In this document: positions 1-4,873 of the stretch, piece after piece
Numbering within the stretch: the stretch's first letter is position 1
Layout of the letters: each line of letters starts with the position of its first letter
Assembly (NCBI GenBank): GCA_003224835.1
Contig: QHZX01000122.1
Coordinates: forward strand, 1 to 5,442
Length of the DNA: 5,442 nt
Reading direction: 5' to 3'
From: Acidobacteriota bacterium
Lineage (GTDB): Bacteria; Acidobacteriota; Terriglobia; Terriglobales; Acidobacteriaceae
Notes under the pieces: model-generated
Told to the model about the DNA's origin: nothing
Database searches by the model: none
Seen by the model: the letters and a program-made list of their open reading frames with translations, nothing else
Position numbers and translations under genes: made by a program

Positions 1-532
1 AACGGTTGCCGGTCTCCGCGTCCTTGTCGAAAATCGTCAAACGCATCGTGACCTTCAACGGCGCAGAGTAGGTCATGCCGCGCTCTTCGCATTCAGGCAC
101 GTCGTACTTCAATTGCAAGCCGACAGGATCGCCGCATTTATTGCAAAAGTCCGGAGTGTTCGCGTTGTAGGTGCCGCACTTATGGCAGAGCACGTCGCCG
201 GGATGAAATGGATCGGTAATCACCGTCGAACCGCAGTTCTTACAAGTGGTGCGCAGGTGATGCAGCCCTTTCAAGTGGCCGCATTTGCACTCCCAATTGC
301 CGATCGCGTAGTCGACGAACTCAAGTTGCGAGATGTTGCGGAAATCGCTGATCGGGAATACAGACTGAAATACCGACTGCAAACCAGCGTCGTCGCGCTC
401 GCTGGGGAGGCGGTCCATTTGCAGGAAACGCTCGTACGAACGCTTCTGTACCTCGATCAGGTTCGGAATCTGGATGGTGGCTGGAATCTTGGAAAAATCA
501 AAACGATGACGGAATCCATTCTTTTTCGACAT
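1..532 (-). CDS. rpoB: RNA polymerase beta subunit, N-terminal part (3' end outside window)
   Basis: Encodes the start of the catalytic beta subunit of RNA polymerase; 177 codons are visible and the gene runs off the left edge. The start is ATG at 532-530, with GGGAG at 545-541 and an 8-nt spacer. Residues 1-78 follow the usual beta N-terminus (VFQSVFPISDF at 54-64, LEFVDYAIG at 70-78), and the family pattern resumes at about residue 143 (ECEERGMTYSAPL at 147-159). Between them lie roughly 60 residues that E. coli and Thermus beta lack, as I remember those sequences. This insert has eight cysteines in four pairs: C82/C84, C97/C100, C116/C119 and C130/C133, each pair followed by glycine, as in two zinc ribbons. 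It is in frame with good codons, so it is a real insertion. I associate it with acidobacterial RpoB, from memory. The gene follows rplL after a 578-nt spacer. Confidence 0.97.
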   Translation of the reverse strand, partial: MSKKNGFRHRFDFSKIPATIQIPNLIEVQKRSYERFLQMDRLPSERDDAGLQSVFQSVFPISDFRNISQLEFVDYAIGNWECKCGHLKGLHHLRTTCKNCGSTVITDPFHPGDVLCHKCGTYNANTPDFCNKCGDPVGLQLKYDVPECEERGMTYSAPLKVTMRLTIFDKDAETGNR

Positions 533-556
533 TCGGAATACTCCCAATACTTTCTG

Positions 557-574
557 CGCAGCGCGGGGGCTGCG
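557..574 (-). promoter_or_regulatory. Hairpin just upstream of the rpoB ribosome-binding site
   Basis: CGCAGC at 557-562 and GCTGCG at 569-574 form a perfect 6-bp GC-rich stem with a 6-nt loop. The stem ends 11 nt before the rpoB Shine-Dalgarno sequence (545-541). There is no following T tract, so it is not an intrinsic terminator. It could affect ribosome access or mRNA stability, but a short GC-rich stem can also occur by chance. Confidence 0.35.
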
Positions 575-690
575 TCACAGCGGAAACGTGGGCAGAGGTA
601 CTGCAGTTAACAGATTGCATCTGGCGCTTGGCTGGCCAGTTGGAACCATAGAAGCCACGCGCAAGCGCTTAGTTTCAGAGACACACAAAT

Positions 691-722
691 GCGCCCTCGG
701 GGACAATGCGTCCCTCAGGCGC
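691..722 (-). promoter_or_regulatory. Two-tier hairpin in the rplL-rpoB spacer
   Basis: GCGCC (691-695) pairs with GGCGC (718-722). Inside it, GGGAC (700-704) pairs with GTCCC (710-714) around a 5-nt loop, and a small asymmetric internal loop separates the two stems. No T run follows on the minus strand. It would sit in the rpoB leader of a transcript starting near 890, or in the readthrough rplL-rpoB mRNA. A processing or attenuation role is possible but not shown. Confidence 0.4.
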
Positions 723-896
723 CGTGCACAGCGCATGGCCAATTGAATTTTGTCGTTTTCGCGCCAGTATGCCTGTTTCCCGTCCTGCCGCCCGCAAGAC
801 AGTCTGCCAATCCGTGTTTGCGGCCTCGCCCCGCTTCCCTGGACAATGCGGAGGCCGCTTACCTGGATGAAGTAGGAAGCGGTGTTATTGTTACCA

Positions 897-925
897 ATGA
901 TAGCACTACTCTGCGATTTCGCCAA
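897..925 (-). promoter_or_regulatory. Candidate sigma-70-type promoter for rpoB
   Basis: On the minus strand, TTGGCG (925-920; four of six matches to TTGACA) is followed after exactly 17 nt by TATCAT (902-897; five of six to TATAAT). The bases TGC just before it give the extended -10 pattern TGnTATCAT. Predicted transcription starts near 889-892, giving an rpoB leader of about 360 nt. The position in a long gene-free spacer upstream of rpoB supports it. Promoter rules for this phylum are assumed to follow the general housekeeping sigma consensus. Confidence 0.45.
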
Positions 926-931
926 GTAGTG
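904..931. promoter_or_regulatory. 28-bp dyad overlapping the candidate rpoB promoter
   Basis: CACTACT (904-910) is the exact reverse complement of AGTAGTG (925-931). Inside it, GCGA (913-916) mirrors TCGC (919-922). Both share a centre between 917 and 918, so 22 of 28 bases are symmetric. The dyad covers the -35 box and most of the spacer of the candidate promoter, which is where a repressor dimer would act. It could instead be an RNA hairpin in readthrough transcripts. Confidence 0.4.
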
Positions 932-1017
932 GTCAAAAAATTGCTAAGGATCGCTCCTAGCCTAGATTGTGGATCTCTCTTTAATAGATGTCCGACTATC
1001 AACTTTGGATCCGGAGC

Positions 1018-1046
1018 GCCGGGCGGCTTCGCCCGGCAACCCCACA
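1018..1046. repeat. GC-rich palindrome with TGTGGGG flank downstream of rplL
   Basis: GCCGGGCG (1018-1025) and CGCCCGGC (1030-1037) form a perfect 8-bp stem with a 4-nt loop. On the minus strand TGTGGGG (1046-1040) lies 2 nt before the stem. The same flank-plus-stem design appears, in the opposite orientation, at 2341-2366 and 3695-3722, so this is probably a third, less exact member of a dispersed palindrome family. It lies about 70 nt after the rplL stop and has no T tract, so it is not a standard terminator. GATTGTGG at 965-972 mirrors CCACAATC at 1042-1049. Confidence 0.5.
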
Positions 1047-1110
1047 ATCACAGTAGATCCTTCGACTTACGTCTAGACGGGCACCCGCAGGATGGCCCGA
1101 TAAACGCGTC

Positions 1111-1497
1111 TTATTTCACTTCGACAGTCGCGCCAGCGTCAGCGAACTTCTTCTTGATGGTCTCGGCTTCTTCCTTGGAGACGCCATCTTTCACCGTCTT
1201 GGGCGCGCCATCCACCAAGTCCTTGGCTTCTTTCAAACCGAGGCTGGTAACTTCACGGACCGCCTTAATGACGTTGATCTTGTTGGCGCCCACTTCCTTC
1301 AGGACCACGCTGAACTCCGTCTTTTCCTCAGCCGGAGCCGAAGCCGCGCCTGCACCAGCTCCGCCGCCAGCCATCATGACTGGGGCTGCTGCTGCCGCCG
1401 AAACGCCTAGTTTCTCTTCAAGCCGCTTTACCAGTTGGGCCGCATCGAGCAGCGATAACCCAACTATCTGTTCTTCCAACTGCTGTAAGTCTGCCAT
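1111..1497 (-). CDS. rplL: 50S ribosomal protein L7/L12
   Basis: Encodes the 128-residue acidic stalk protein that binds L10 as dimers and recruits and stimulates the translation GTPases (EF-Tu, EF-G, IF2, RF3). All three family segments are visible: an N-terminal helical dimerisation region (about 1-30), a flexible Ala/Gly-rich hinge (about 34-57, including GGGAGAG) and the globular C-terminal domain (about 58-128). The C-terminal domain contains the factor-binding helix motif KAVREVTSLGLKEAKDLV at 78-95. Length is typical. The ATG start is preceded by GGAG at 1508-1505 with a 7-nt spacer. It follows rplJ after a long 274-nt spacer, so close translational coupling to rplJ is unlikely unless the spacer folds. 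The 578-nt gap to rpoB follows. Confidence 0.98.
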   Translation of the reverse strand: MADLQQLEEQIVGLSLLDAAQLVKRLEEKLGVSAAAAAPVMMAGGGAGAGAASAPAEEKTEFSVVLKEVGANKINVIKAVREVTSLGLKEAKDLVDGAPKTVKDGVSKEEAETIKKKFADAGATVEVK

Positions 1498-1522
1498 TTC
1501 AGTTCTCCAGTTATCAGATTTG

Positions 1523-1554
1523 GTAATTGAGTAATTTTGTAATCGGGTAATTTA
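1523..1554 (+). repeat. GTAATTNN octamer array, copy A (rplJ-rplL spacer, near rplL)
   Basis: Four head-to-tail octamers of the form GTAATNNN occupy 1523-1530, 1531-1538, 1539-1546 and 1547-1554. They are far more AT-rich than the neighbouring genes. The array stops 25 nt before the rplL start, leaving its Shine-Dalgarno sequence free. It is the inverted partner of copy B at 1739-1762. Its right end also forms a small stem, TCGGGT (1543-1548) with ACCCGA (1557-1562). Confidence 0.8.
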
Positions 1555-1720
1555 CAACCCGAAACTTGATCGCTCAATTCTGGGCTTTTCGCCCGATTAT
1601 GTTATCCGTGGGAAAGTTTCCAGTGCGTACCGTCGTCGCATCACGCCAGACAACGCAATATTCAGCAGTACGCAACCCTTGCCACTAATAACTAAAAATC
1701 ACACTGGGCAGTTTGCATTC

Positions 1721-1769
1721 GGAATTGGATTTCAATTCCAAATTACAAAATTACCCAATTACAAAATTC
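1721..1769 (-). repeat. GTAATTNN octamer array, copy B (immediately after rplJ)
   Basis: Read on the minus strand, three octamers, GTAATTGG, GTAATTTT and GTAATTTG, fill 1762-1739. They are followed by a GGAATTG/CAATTCC inverted repeat (1721-1727 and 1733-1739). The array begins 2 nt after the rplJ stop codon. It faces copy A across about 185 nt; 20 of 21 positions in GTAATTGRGTAATTTTGTAAT match between the two, so the spacer can fold into a large stem. A 7-bp inverted repeat, TGCGTAC (1624-1630) and GTACGCA (1668-1674), lies inside that loop. Confidence 0.8.
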
Positions 1770-1771
1770 TT

Positions 1772-2320
1772 TTACGCTCCCGCCGGAGCATCGTTCGCAA
1801 ACTTCTGTTTCTCGACTCCTTGATTGATCACCACCGCAATGTCTCGTCCCACGGCATTCATAACCGTAACCAGGCGCTGCGCCGGCGCATTCATCAGGAA
1901 CAGCAGCTTGGAATAAATTTCTTCCTTCGACGGCATAGTCGCCAGCGACTCGATCTCTTTGATCGAGACCACGCGCCCTTCGACGATGCCCGCCTTGAAG
2001 GTAAATTCCGGAATGTCCTTGGCGTATTTCGAAAGTGCCTTAGCCAGCGCCACCGGATCGCCGGCGGTGTAGGCAATCGAGGTCACGCCGGATAGATCCT
2101 TCAATGCGCCTTCAACCTTCGTGCCCTTTGCTGCGCGCTCTGCCAGCGTGTTCTTCACTACCGCATATTTCGCGCCCGAGCTGCGCAGTAGCTTGCGCAG
2201 TTCGTAATCCTGCGGCACCGTCAGCTTGGTGTAGGTAGTGACAATGACCGTCGAAACGTTCTGCAGGTCTTTGCCCAACTTTTCAACCTGTTCGATTTTT
2301 TTTGCTCGCGTAACTGCCAT
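1772..2320 (-). CDS. rplJ: 50S ribosomal protein L10
   Basis: Encodes the 182-residue stalk base protein that anchors L7/L12 dimers to 23S rRNA near L11. The N-terminal globular domain (about 1-135) contains the rRNA-binding stretch AKYAVVKNTLAERA (50-63) and the family block SGVTSIAYTAGDPVALAKAL (77-96). The C-terminal region (about 135-172, SKLLFLMNAPAQRLVTVMNAVGRDI) is the helix that carries the L12 dimers. Length is typical of the family. The ATG at 2320 is preceded by GAGG (2329-2326) with a 5-nt spacer. It lies 95 nt after rplA. In many bacteria the L10-L12 complex represses its own operon by binding the rplJ leader; the leader here holds two hairpins (2347-2386), but I could not match them to the known L10 binding site. 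Confidence 0.98.
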   Translation of the reverse strand: MAVTRAKKIEQVEKLGKDLQNVSTVIVTTYTKLTVPQDYELRKLLRSSGAKYAVVKNTLAERAAKGTKVEGALKDLSGVTSIAYTAGDPVALAKALSKYAKDIPEFTFKAGIVEGRVVSIKEIESLATMPSKEEIYSKLLFLMNAPAQRLVTVMNAVGRDIAVVINQGVEKQKFANDAPAGA

Positions 2321-2340
2321 GTTTTCCTCAATTCCTGCTG

Positions 2341-2386
2341 GTGTGGGGCGGACACTCTTGTCCGCCTTACGTCCGGCTGCTCGGAC
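2341..2386. repeat. GTGTGG-flanked palindrome plus second hairpin in the rplA-rplJ spacer
   Basis: GTGTGG (2341-2346) abuts a perfect 7-bp stem, GGCGGAC (2347-2353) with GTCCGCC (2360-2366). Four bases later comes a second stem, GTCCG (2371-2375) with CGGAC (2382-2386). The spacer between nusG and rplK (3695-3743) has the same order: GTGTGG, long stem, then second stem, but with different stem bases that still pair. That suggests a dispersed palindromic family kept as RNA or DNA structure. The position is also that of the L10 autoregulatory leader, so a regulatory role is possible. No T tract follows. Confidence 0.6.
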
Positions 2387-2415
2387 ACGTCAGAGCCACA
2401 AAGCCATACTTAAAA

Positions 2416-3123
2416 TTATGCCTTTGCTGCTGTCTCGATCGCTGTCGTGTCCAGCGCAATACCCGGCCCCATCGTCGAACTCAGATAGCAGCCCTTAATG
2501 TATTTACCCTTGGCCACCGACGGCTTGGCTTTGATCACGCTTGATATCAATACGGTCGCGTTCTCGACCAACTTGTCCGCGGGAAAAGAAATTTTGCCCA
2601 GCGGGACGTGCACCAGCGCAGTCTTGTCCGTGCGGAACTCGACCTTGCCCGCCTTCACTTCCTGCACCGCCTTGGCCACATCGAATGTCACCGTTCCAGT
2701 CTTTGGATTCGGCATCAGCCCCTTCGGGCCAAGCACTTTTCCCAACCGTCCAACTGACTTCATCATGTCTGGCGTGGCGACGACCGCGTCGAAGTCGGTC
2801 CAATTTTCTTTGTTGATTTTTTCGACCATGTCCTCGCCGCCAACGATGTCCGCGCCTGCCTCTTGTGCCTCACGCTGCTTGTCACCGGATGCGATGACCA
2901 AAACTTTTTTCGACTTGCCCAAACCATGCGGAAGCACGACGGTGCCCCGAACCATCTGGTCGGCATGCTTGGGATCGACTCCGAGACGCATTGTCACTTC
3001 GACCGTCTCGTCAAATTTTGCAAACTTAACTTTTTGCAGAAGAGGCACGGCATCGCTCAGCGGATACGGACGCTGCTCGACCGCTTTCCTCGACTTCTGG
3101 ATATTCTTTCCAGCTTTTTTCAT
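2416..3123 (-). CDS. rplA: 50S ribosomal protein L1
   Basis: Encodes the 235-residue L1 protein, which binds 23S rRNA at the mobile L1 stalk next to the E site and in many bacteria represses its own rplK-rplA mRNA. The family signature is clear: SVGRLGKVLGPKGLMPNPKT spans 123-142, followed by GTVTFDVAKAVQEVKAGKVE (143-162). The end (LSSTMGPGIALDT, 214-226) is also typical. I chose ATG at 3123, which starts MKKAGKNIQK and is preceded by GGAG (3132-3129) with a 5-nt spacer. A GTG six codons upstream (3141) would add an acidic MGDGDE stretch that L1 proteins do not normally have. The rplK stop is 118 nt upstream. Confidence 0.97.
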   Translation of the reverse strand: MKKAGKNIQKSRKAVEQRPYPLSDAVPLLQKVKFAKFDETVEVTMRLGVDPKHADQMVRGTVVLPHGLGKSKKVLVIASGDKQREAQEAGADIVGGEDMVEKINKENWTDFDAVVATPDMMKSVGRLGKVLGPKGLMPNPKTGTVTFDVAKAVQEVKAGKVEFRTDKTALVHVPLGKISFPADKLVENATVLISSVIKAKPSVAKGKYIKGCYLSSTMGPGIALDTTAIETAAKA

Positions 3124-3181
3124 TTCGTCTCCGTCTCCCACCGCTGAACGTTGTTCCGGTCAGCCGTGGTGAATGACATTT

Positions 3182-3213
3182 GTAATTTTGTAATCGGGTA
3201 ATTTGGAAATTGA
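3182..3213 (+). repeat. GTAATTNN octamer array, copy C (rplK-rplA spacer)
   Basis: Three contiguous octamers, GTAATTTT, GTAATCGG and GTAATTTG, occupy 3182-3205, followed by the related GAAATTGA (3206-3213). The middle two units equal units of copy A in the same order (GTAATTTT then GTAATCGG). Unlike A/B and D/E, this copy has no facing partner in its spacer. It lies 28 nt after the rplK stop and 58 nt before the rplA Shine-Dalgarno region. Confidence 0.75.
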
Positions 3214-3241
3214 ATCGTACTCAGCAAGCCCGCCTGGCAGC

Positions 3242-3673
3242 TTATCCAACTACGTCAATTCCCATCGATCGTGCTGTCCCGCGCACGCTCTTAATGGCAG
3301 CATCCACCGATGCCGCATTCAAGTCCGGCATCTTCTGCTTTGCGATGTCTTCGACCTGCTTCAGCGTGACCTTGCCTACTTTGTCTTTATTCGGCGCGCC
3401 TGATCCTTTAGCGATGCCAGCCGCGCGTTTCAGCAAAATCGATGCCGGAGGCGTCTTGGTGATGAAGGTAAACGAGCGATCGTTATAGACCGACACCACT
3501 ACTGGAATGATCAACCCTTCCAATTCCTTCTGGCTGGTGCGAGCATTGAACTGTTTGCAGAATTCCATGATGTTGATCTGCGCCTGACCGAGCGCCGGCC
3601 CGACCGGAGGCGCCGGCGTGGCTTTGCCCGCAGCAATCTGTAACTTCACCGAACCTGTAACTTTTTTCGCCAT
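3242..3673 (-). CDS. rplK: 50S ribosomal protein L11
   Basis: Encodes the 143-residue L11 protein of the GTPase-associated centre; it binds the 1070 region of 23S rRNA and takes part in factor binding and in the RelA stringent response. The N-terminal domain has the proline-rich thiostrepton-contact segment PAPPVGPALGQ (20-30) and the block INIMEFCKQFNA (33-44). The C-terminal rRNA-binding domain has ITKTPPASILLKRAAG (71-86) and the signature region KQVEDIAKQKMPDLNA (105-120) to SVRGTARSMGI (129-139). Length is typical. The ATG start follows AAGGA at 3680-3676 with an unusually short 2-nt gap; CGAGG at 3690-3686 is an alternative site with a longer gap. Two hairpins lie in the 75-nt spacer behind nusG. 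Confidence 0.98.
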   Translation of the reverse strand: MAKKVTGSVKLQIAAGKATPAPPVGPALGQAQINIMEFCKQFNARTSQKELEGLIIPVVVSVYNDRSFTFITKTPPASILLKRAAGIAKGSGAPNKDKVGKVTLKQVEDIAKQKMPDLNAASVDAAIKSVRGTARSMGIDVVG

Positions 3674-3694
3674 AATCCTTTTCTACCTCGAACC

Positions 3695-3743
3695 GTGTGG
3701 GAACGGGCGCCCTCGCCCGTTCAGGCCGACCGAACTGGTCGGC
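3695..3743. repeat. GTGTGG-flanked palindrome plus second hairpin in the nusG-rplK spacer
   Basis: GTGTGG (3695-3700) abuts a perfect 9-bp stem, GAACGGGCG (3701-3709) with CGCCCGTTC (3714-3722), around a 4-nt loop. Two bases on, GCCGACC (3725-3731) pairs with GGTCGGC (3737-3743) around a 5-nt loop. The layout matches 2341-2386. The hairpins start 5 nt after the nusG stop and no T tract follows on the minus strand, so they are not a standard terminator. They could protect or process the mRNA. In E. coli L1 represses translation at the rplK leader; I cannot identify an L1 site here. Confidence 0.6.
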
Positions 3744-3748
3744 AAAAG

Positions 3749-4366
3749 CTAACCCTGTTTCTCTACCTGCTTGAACTCCAACTCCACTGGAGTCGAACGC
3801 CCGAAGATCGTGACCATCACTTTCAACGTTTCGCGGTCTTCGTTCACGTCGTCGACCACGCCAGTGAAAGTTGCGAAGGGCCCTTCGCCGATCCGGACCG
3901 TCTCGCCCTTTTCAAATTTGACCTTGAGCTTCGGCCGATCCTTCGACTCGCCAGCCTTGTAAACAATGTGCTGCACTTCTTCTTCAGACAGCGGCGTAGG
4001 CTGCTGCCCTGTACCGACGAATCCTGTGACGCGCGGAGTAGACTTCACCACGTGCCAGACGTGGTCATCCATGTCCATTTCAACCAGCACGTAGCCGGGA
4101 TAGAACATGCGCTCCACCGTATACTTCTTGCCGCCGCGAACTTCGGTGACCGATTCAGTCGGGATCAGCACCTTGCCGATCTTCTCTTCGAGCCCGAATG
4201 CGCGCACCCGCGACTCCAGCGACTCTTTCACCTTGCGCTCAAATCCCGAATAAGAGTGGATGATGTACCACTTCATATTCGGATTGCGCGGCTGCTCGGC
4301 TACGGTCGTGCCGGTTTCTGACGGCGCTCCCGTTTCCATGTTTTCTTTGTTGGGTTCATCCTGCAT
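3749..4366 (-). CDS. nusG: Transcription elongation/termination factor NusG
   Basis: Encodes a 205-residue NusG, the universal RNA polymerase-binding factor that promotes processive elongation and links polymerase to Rho or to the leading ribosome. After a polar, probably disordered 30-residue leader, the NGN domain runs from about 31 to 140: MKWYIIHSYSGFERKVKESL at 31-50, VERMFYPGYVLVEMDM at 84-99, and TPRVTGFVG at 110-118. The KOW domain occupies about 150-203 (FEKGETVRIGEGPFATFTG, then IFGRSTPVELEF). I chose ATG at 4366, with AAAGGA at 4382-4377. An upstream frame opening at 4420 would overlap secE, and a start at 4339 has no good ribosome-binding site. The gap to secE is 19 nt, so the two are surely cotranscribed. 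Confidence 0.97.
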   Translation of the reverse strand: MQDEPNKENMETGAPSETGTTVAEQPRNPNMKWYIIHSYSGFERKVKESLESRVRAFGLEEKIGKVLIPTESVTEVRGGKKYTVERMFYPGYVLVEMDMDDHVWHVVKSTPRVTGFVGTGQQPTPLSEEEVQHIVYKAGESKDRPKLKVKFEKGETVRIGEGPFATFTGVVDDVNEDRETLKVMVTIFGRSTPVELEFKQVEKQG

Positions 4367-4385
4367 AAATTCAAAATCCTTTGAC

Positions 4386-4637
4386 TTACTTCGTAAAGAA
4401 GCGGAACAGATAATCCACACCCCGGCCGATCACGTTATCGATCGCCCAAAAATAGAGGCCGAATAAAAACACTGCGATCAGCACCACGCTGGTCGTCGCC
4501 TGGACATCTTTGCGCGAAGGCGTGGTGACTTTACGCATCTCCGTGCGCACATCGTTATAAAAAGATTTGACGCGCTCCGGCCACGACTTAATCCCGCTAA
4601 GGCCGCTCTCACGCGCTGCTGCAACTGAATTCGCCAT
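4386..4637 (-). CDS. secE: Preprotein translocase subunit SecE
   Basis: Encodes an 83-residue single-span SecE, the essential clamp subunit of the SecYEG protein-conducting channel in the inner membrane. The amphipathic cytoplasmic region holds the conserved stretch FYNDVRTEMRKVTTPSRKDV (26-45); most SecE proteins have W-P-S in place of T-P-S. One transmembrane helix follows at about 48-70 (TTSVVLIAVFLFGLYFWAI), then a short tail ending FRFFTK. This is the short, one-helix form, not the three-helix form of enterobacteria. The ATG at 4637 is preceded by AGGA (4650-4647) with a 9-nt spacer. It sits between tRNA-Trp (57 nt upstream) and nusG (19 nt downstream), the usual bacterial order. Confidence 0.96.
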   Translation of the reverse strand: MANSVAAARESGLSGIKSWPERVKSFYNDVRTEMRKVTTPSRKDVQATTSVVLIAVFLFGLYFWAIDNVIGRGVDYLFRFFTK

Positions 4638-4694
4638 TTCTTAAAGTCCTATTCCTACTCGTTACTGCAACCGGCCTCTGCTCGTTTCGAACTC

Positions 4695-4770
4695 TGGCAG
4701 GGGCGGAGGGATTCGAACCCCCAAGTCCGGTTTTGGAGACCGGCAGTTTAACCGTTGAGCTTACGCCCCT
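4695..4770 (-). tRNA. tRNA-Trp (anticodon CCA), CCA end encoded
   Basis: The minus strand folds as a complete tRNA. The acceptor stem is AGGGGCG (4770-4764) with CGCCCCT (4705-4699). The anticodon stem is CCGGT/ACCGG with loop CTCCAAA, and anticodon CCA lies at 4736-4734. The T loop is GTTCGAATC-like. The discriminator base is G (4698), as expected for tryptophan, and CCA follows at 4697-4695, so the 3' end is encoded. The gene is the single tryptophan tRNA type needed for UGG. It lies between rpmG and secE on the same strand and is probably cut from the common transcript by RNase P and 3' nucleases. It starts 10 nt after repeat array D. Confidence 0.97.
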
Positions 4771-4780
4771 AACACCATTT

Positions 4781-4869
4781 GGTAATTTTGTAATTGAGTA
4801 ATTTGAAATTTGAAACCGCCGATTGCGCCTGGGATTTCAATTATAAAATTACAAAATCACTCAATTACC
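4781..4869. repeat. Facing GTAATTNN octamer arrays, copies D and E (rpmG-tRNA-Trp spacer)
   Basis: Copy D (+ strand) has three exact-pattern octamers at 4782-4805 and a diverged fourth to 4813. Copy E (minus strand) has four at 4868-4837, the second being GTGATTTT and the fourth ATAATTGA. D at 4781-4815 and the reverse complement of E at 4869-4835 agree at 27 of 35 positions, so the 103-nt spacer can fold into one long AT-rich stem with a 19-nt loop. E starts 5 nt after the rpmG stop, and D ends the spacer 10 nt before the tRNA. An exact TATAAT lies at 4845-4840 on the minus strand, within E, but no good -35 box sits at the right distance. Promoter use is therefore doubtful. Confidence 0.8.
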
Positions 4870-4873
4870 CAAT

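Larger units (their letters stand above)
533..1110 (-). other. Long rplL-rpoB spacer (578 nt), no supported gene
   Basis: This stretch separates rplL from rpoB. The only long open frame on the minus strand (575-925) starts with TTG, has no clear ribosome-binding site and matches nothing I recognise, so I do not call a gene. What I do see, in transcription order, is a GC-rich palindrome (1018-1037) shortly after rplL, a candidate extended -10 promoter (897-925) with an overlapping dyad (904-931), a two-tier hairpin (691-722) and a short hairpin near the rpoB start (557-574). A 10-bp direct repeat, GGACAATGCG, occurs at 701-710 and 841-850. In E. coli the rplL-rpoB junction holds an attenuator and an RNase III site. 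A similar role here is an inference from position only. Confidence 0.7.

Noticed and set aside
113..610. 165-codon open frame on the plus strand
   Set aside because: It is antisense to the clearly recognised rpoB start.
575..925. Open frame of 116 codons on the minus strand in the rplL-rpoB spacer
   Set aside because: It starts with TTG, has no ribosome-binding site, shows no recognisable domain, and overlaps the candidate promoter and hairpins. Composition looks like non-coding DNA.
689..1534. 281-codon open frame on the plus strand
   Set aside because: Its 3' half is the antisense of rplL and the protein is low-complexity Ala/Ser/Pro, as expected of a shadow frame in GC-rich DNA.
1523..1769. 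CRISPR-like repeats
   Set aside because: The AT-rich repeats are contiguous 8-bp units without spacers of constant length, and no cas genes are present.
2498..3172. 224-codon open frame on the plus strand
   Set aside because: It is entirely antisense to rplA, which is a certain gene by signature motifs.
3701..3722. Intrinsic terminator after nusG
   Set aside because: The stem is strong, but no T tract follows on the transcribed strand and rplK continues the operon 28 nt later.
3695..4321. 208-codon open frame on the plus strand
   Set aside because: It is antisense to nusG and begins inside the hairpin region; no family resemblance.
4367..4420. Longer nusG start at 4420
   Set aside because: It would overlap the end of secE by 35 nt and add residues not seen in NusG; ATG 4366 has a suitable ribosome-binding site.
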